A DNA stretch of 5,679 nt from an uncultured Ruminococcus sp. (lineage in GTDB: Bacteria; Bacillota; Clostridia; Oscillospirales; CAG-272), in NCBI GenBank assembly GCA_902783755.1, contig CACZSC010000019.1, forward strand, positions 1-5,679, in the 5' to 3' direction. Numbering within the stretch: the stretch's first letter is position 1; the number at the start of each line of letters is the position of its first letter. Made by a program: the position numbers and the translations under genes. The notes under the pieces are model-generated. The model saw nothing but the letters and a program-made list of their open reading frames with translations, was not told the origin of the DNA and ran no database searches. This document shows, one piece after another, positions 5,609 through 5,679 of the stretch.

Positions 5609-5679
5609 ATGTCGATAGCTGACGGAATCTTCGTAAAGAACATGCATGAGATCCTGGAGACCGGTTTCTGGGACACGGA
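5609..5679 (+). CDS. thyA: Putative thymidylate synthase, N-terminal 23 residues (3' end outside window)
   Basis: ATG at 5609-5611, preceded by GAGG at 5598-5601 with 7-nt spacing, opens a frame that stays open to the window end. The 23 residues begin MSIADGIFVKN and continue HEILETGFWDT. This resembles, from memory, the N-terminus of a group of clostridial thymidylate synthases (M-S-x-A-D-x-x-F-x-x-x-x-x-x-I-L-x-x-G-x-W-D-T). That enzyme makes dTMP from dUMP using methylenetetrahydrofolate in the cytoplasm. No catalytic residue lies within the visible part, so the call rests on the N-terminal motif only. It has its own promoter and is unrelated in function to the neighbouring surface proteins. 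Confidence 0.62.
   Translation, partial: MSIADGIFVKNMHEILETGFWDT

Noticed and set aside
5581..5622. Short open frame of 13 codons upstream of and overlapping the thymidylate synthase start
   Set aside because: The only purine-rich site (GGGAGGG) is directly against its ATG, and that ATG is at the predicted transcription start, so it is unlikely to be translated.
5470..5676. Two - strand open frames over the divergent region (5432-5647 and 5470-5676)
   Set aside because: Both overlap the thymidylate synthase start and both promoters, with low-complexity products and no start signals.

Overview
The window suggests a moderately GC-rich, Gram-positive-type anaerobe, most likely an uncultured member of the Bacillota/Clostridia. 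The grounds are S-layer homology (SLH) repeats in three secreted proteins, strong GGAGG ribosome binding sites, near-consensus sigma-A promoters (TTGACG-17 bp-TATAAT) and U-tailed hairpin terminators. The taxonomy is inferred from these traits only; no marker gene is complete.

Layout. Positions 1-588 (+) carry the C-terminal end of a larger surface protein, consisting of three SLH repeats and a stop. It converges on the next gene across an 84-bp gap that holds one bidirectional terminator (about 601-658). Positions 673-3060 (-) encode an intact 795-aa secreted protein: signal peptide, a possible Ig/FN3-like domain, a PF13350-type tyrosine-phosphatase domain with a complete HCX5R loop, three SLH-like repeats and a C-terminal LamG/concanavalin-like domain. 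Positions 3061-3236 hold its promoter and leader, and the terminator of the gene upstream. Positions 3237-5410 (-) hold a tandem paralogue of the same design, broken by a frameshift at about 4036-4040. Its first part is a 475-aa reading frame (3983-5410) and its remainder, including the LamG domain, is in another frame (3237-3992). Positions 5411-5608 are a divergent promoter region. At 5609 the 5' end of a + strand gene begins that looks like thymidylate synthase and runs off the window.

How the parts fit. The two phosphatase genes each have their own promoter, and the upstream one has its own terminator, so they look like duplicated single-gene transcription units rather than an operon. Both products are predicted to be exported and held on the cell wall by SLH repeats, with a phosphatase domain and a putative carbohydrate- or protein-binding LamG domain facing outward. 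The substrate cannot be read from the sequence.

Most notable point: relative to its intact sister, the broken paralogue lacks exactly one inter-repeat unit (64 codons) of the SLH region and is one base out of frame at the same joint. The corresponding site in the sister gene is flanked by a perfect 22-bp direct repeat 192 bp apart. This looks like repeat-mediated deletion plus a one-base slip, though an assembly or homopolymer error is a real alternative. I see no defence system, mobile element, CRISPR array, tRNA or rRNA in the window.
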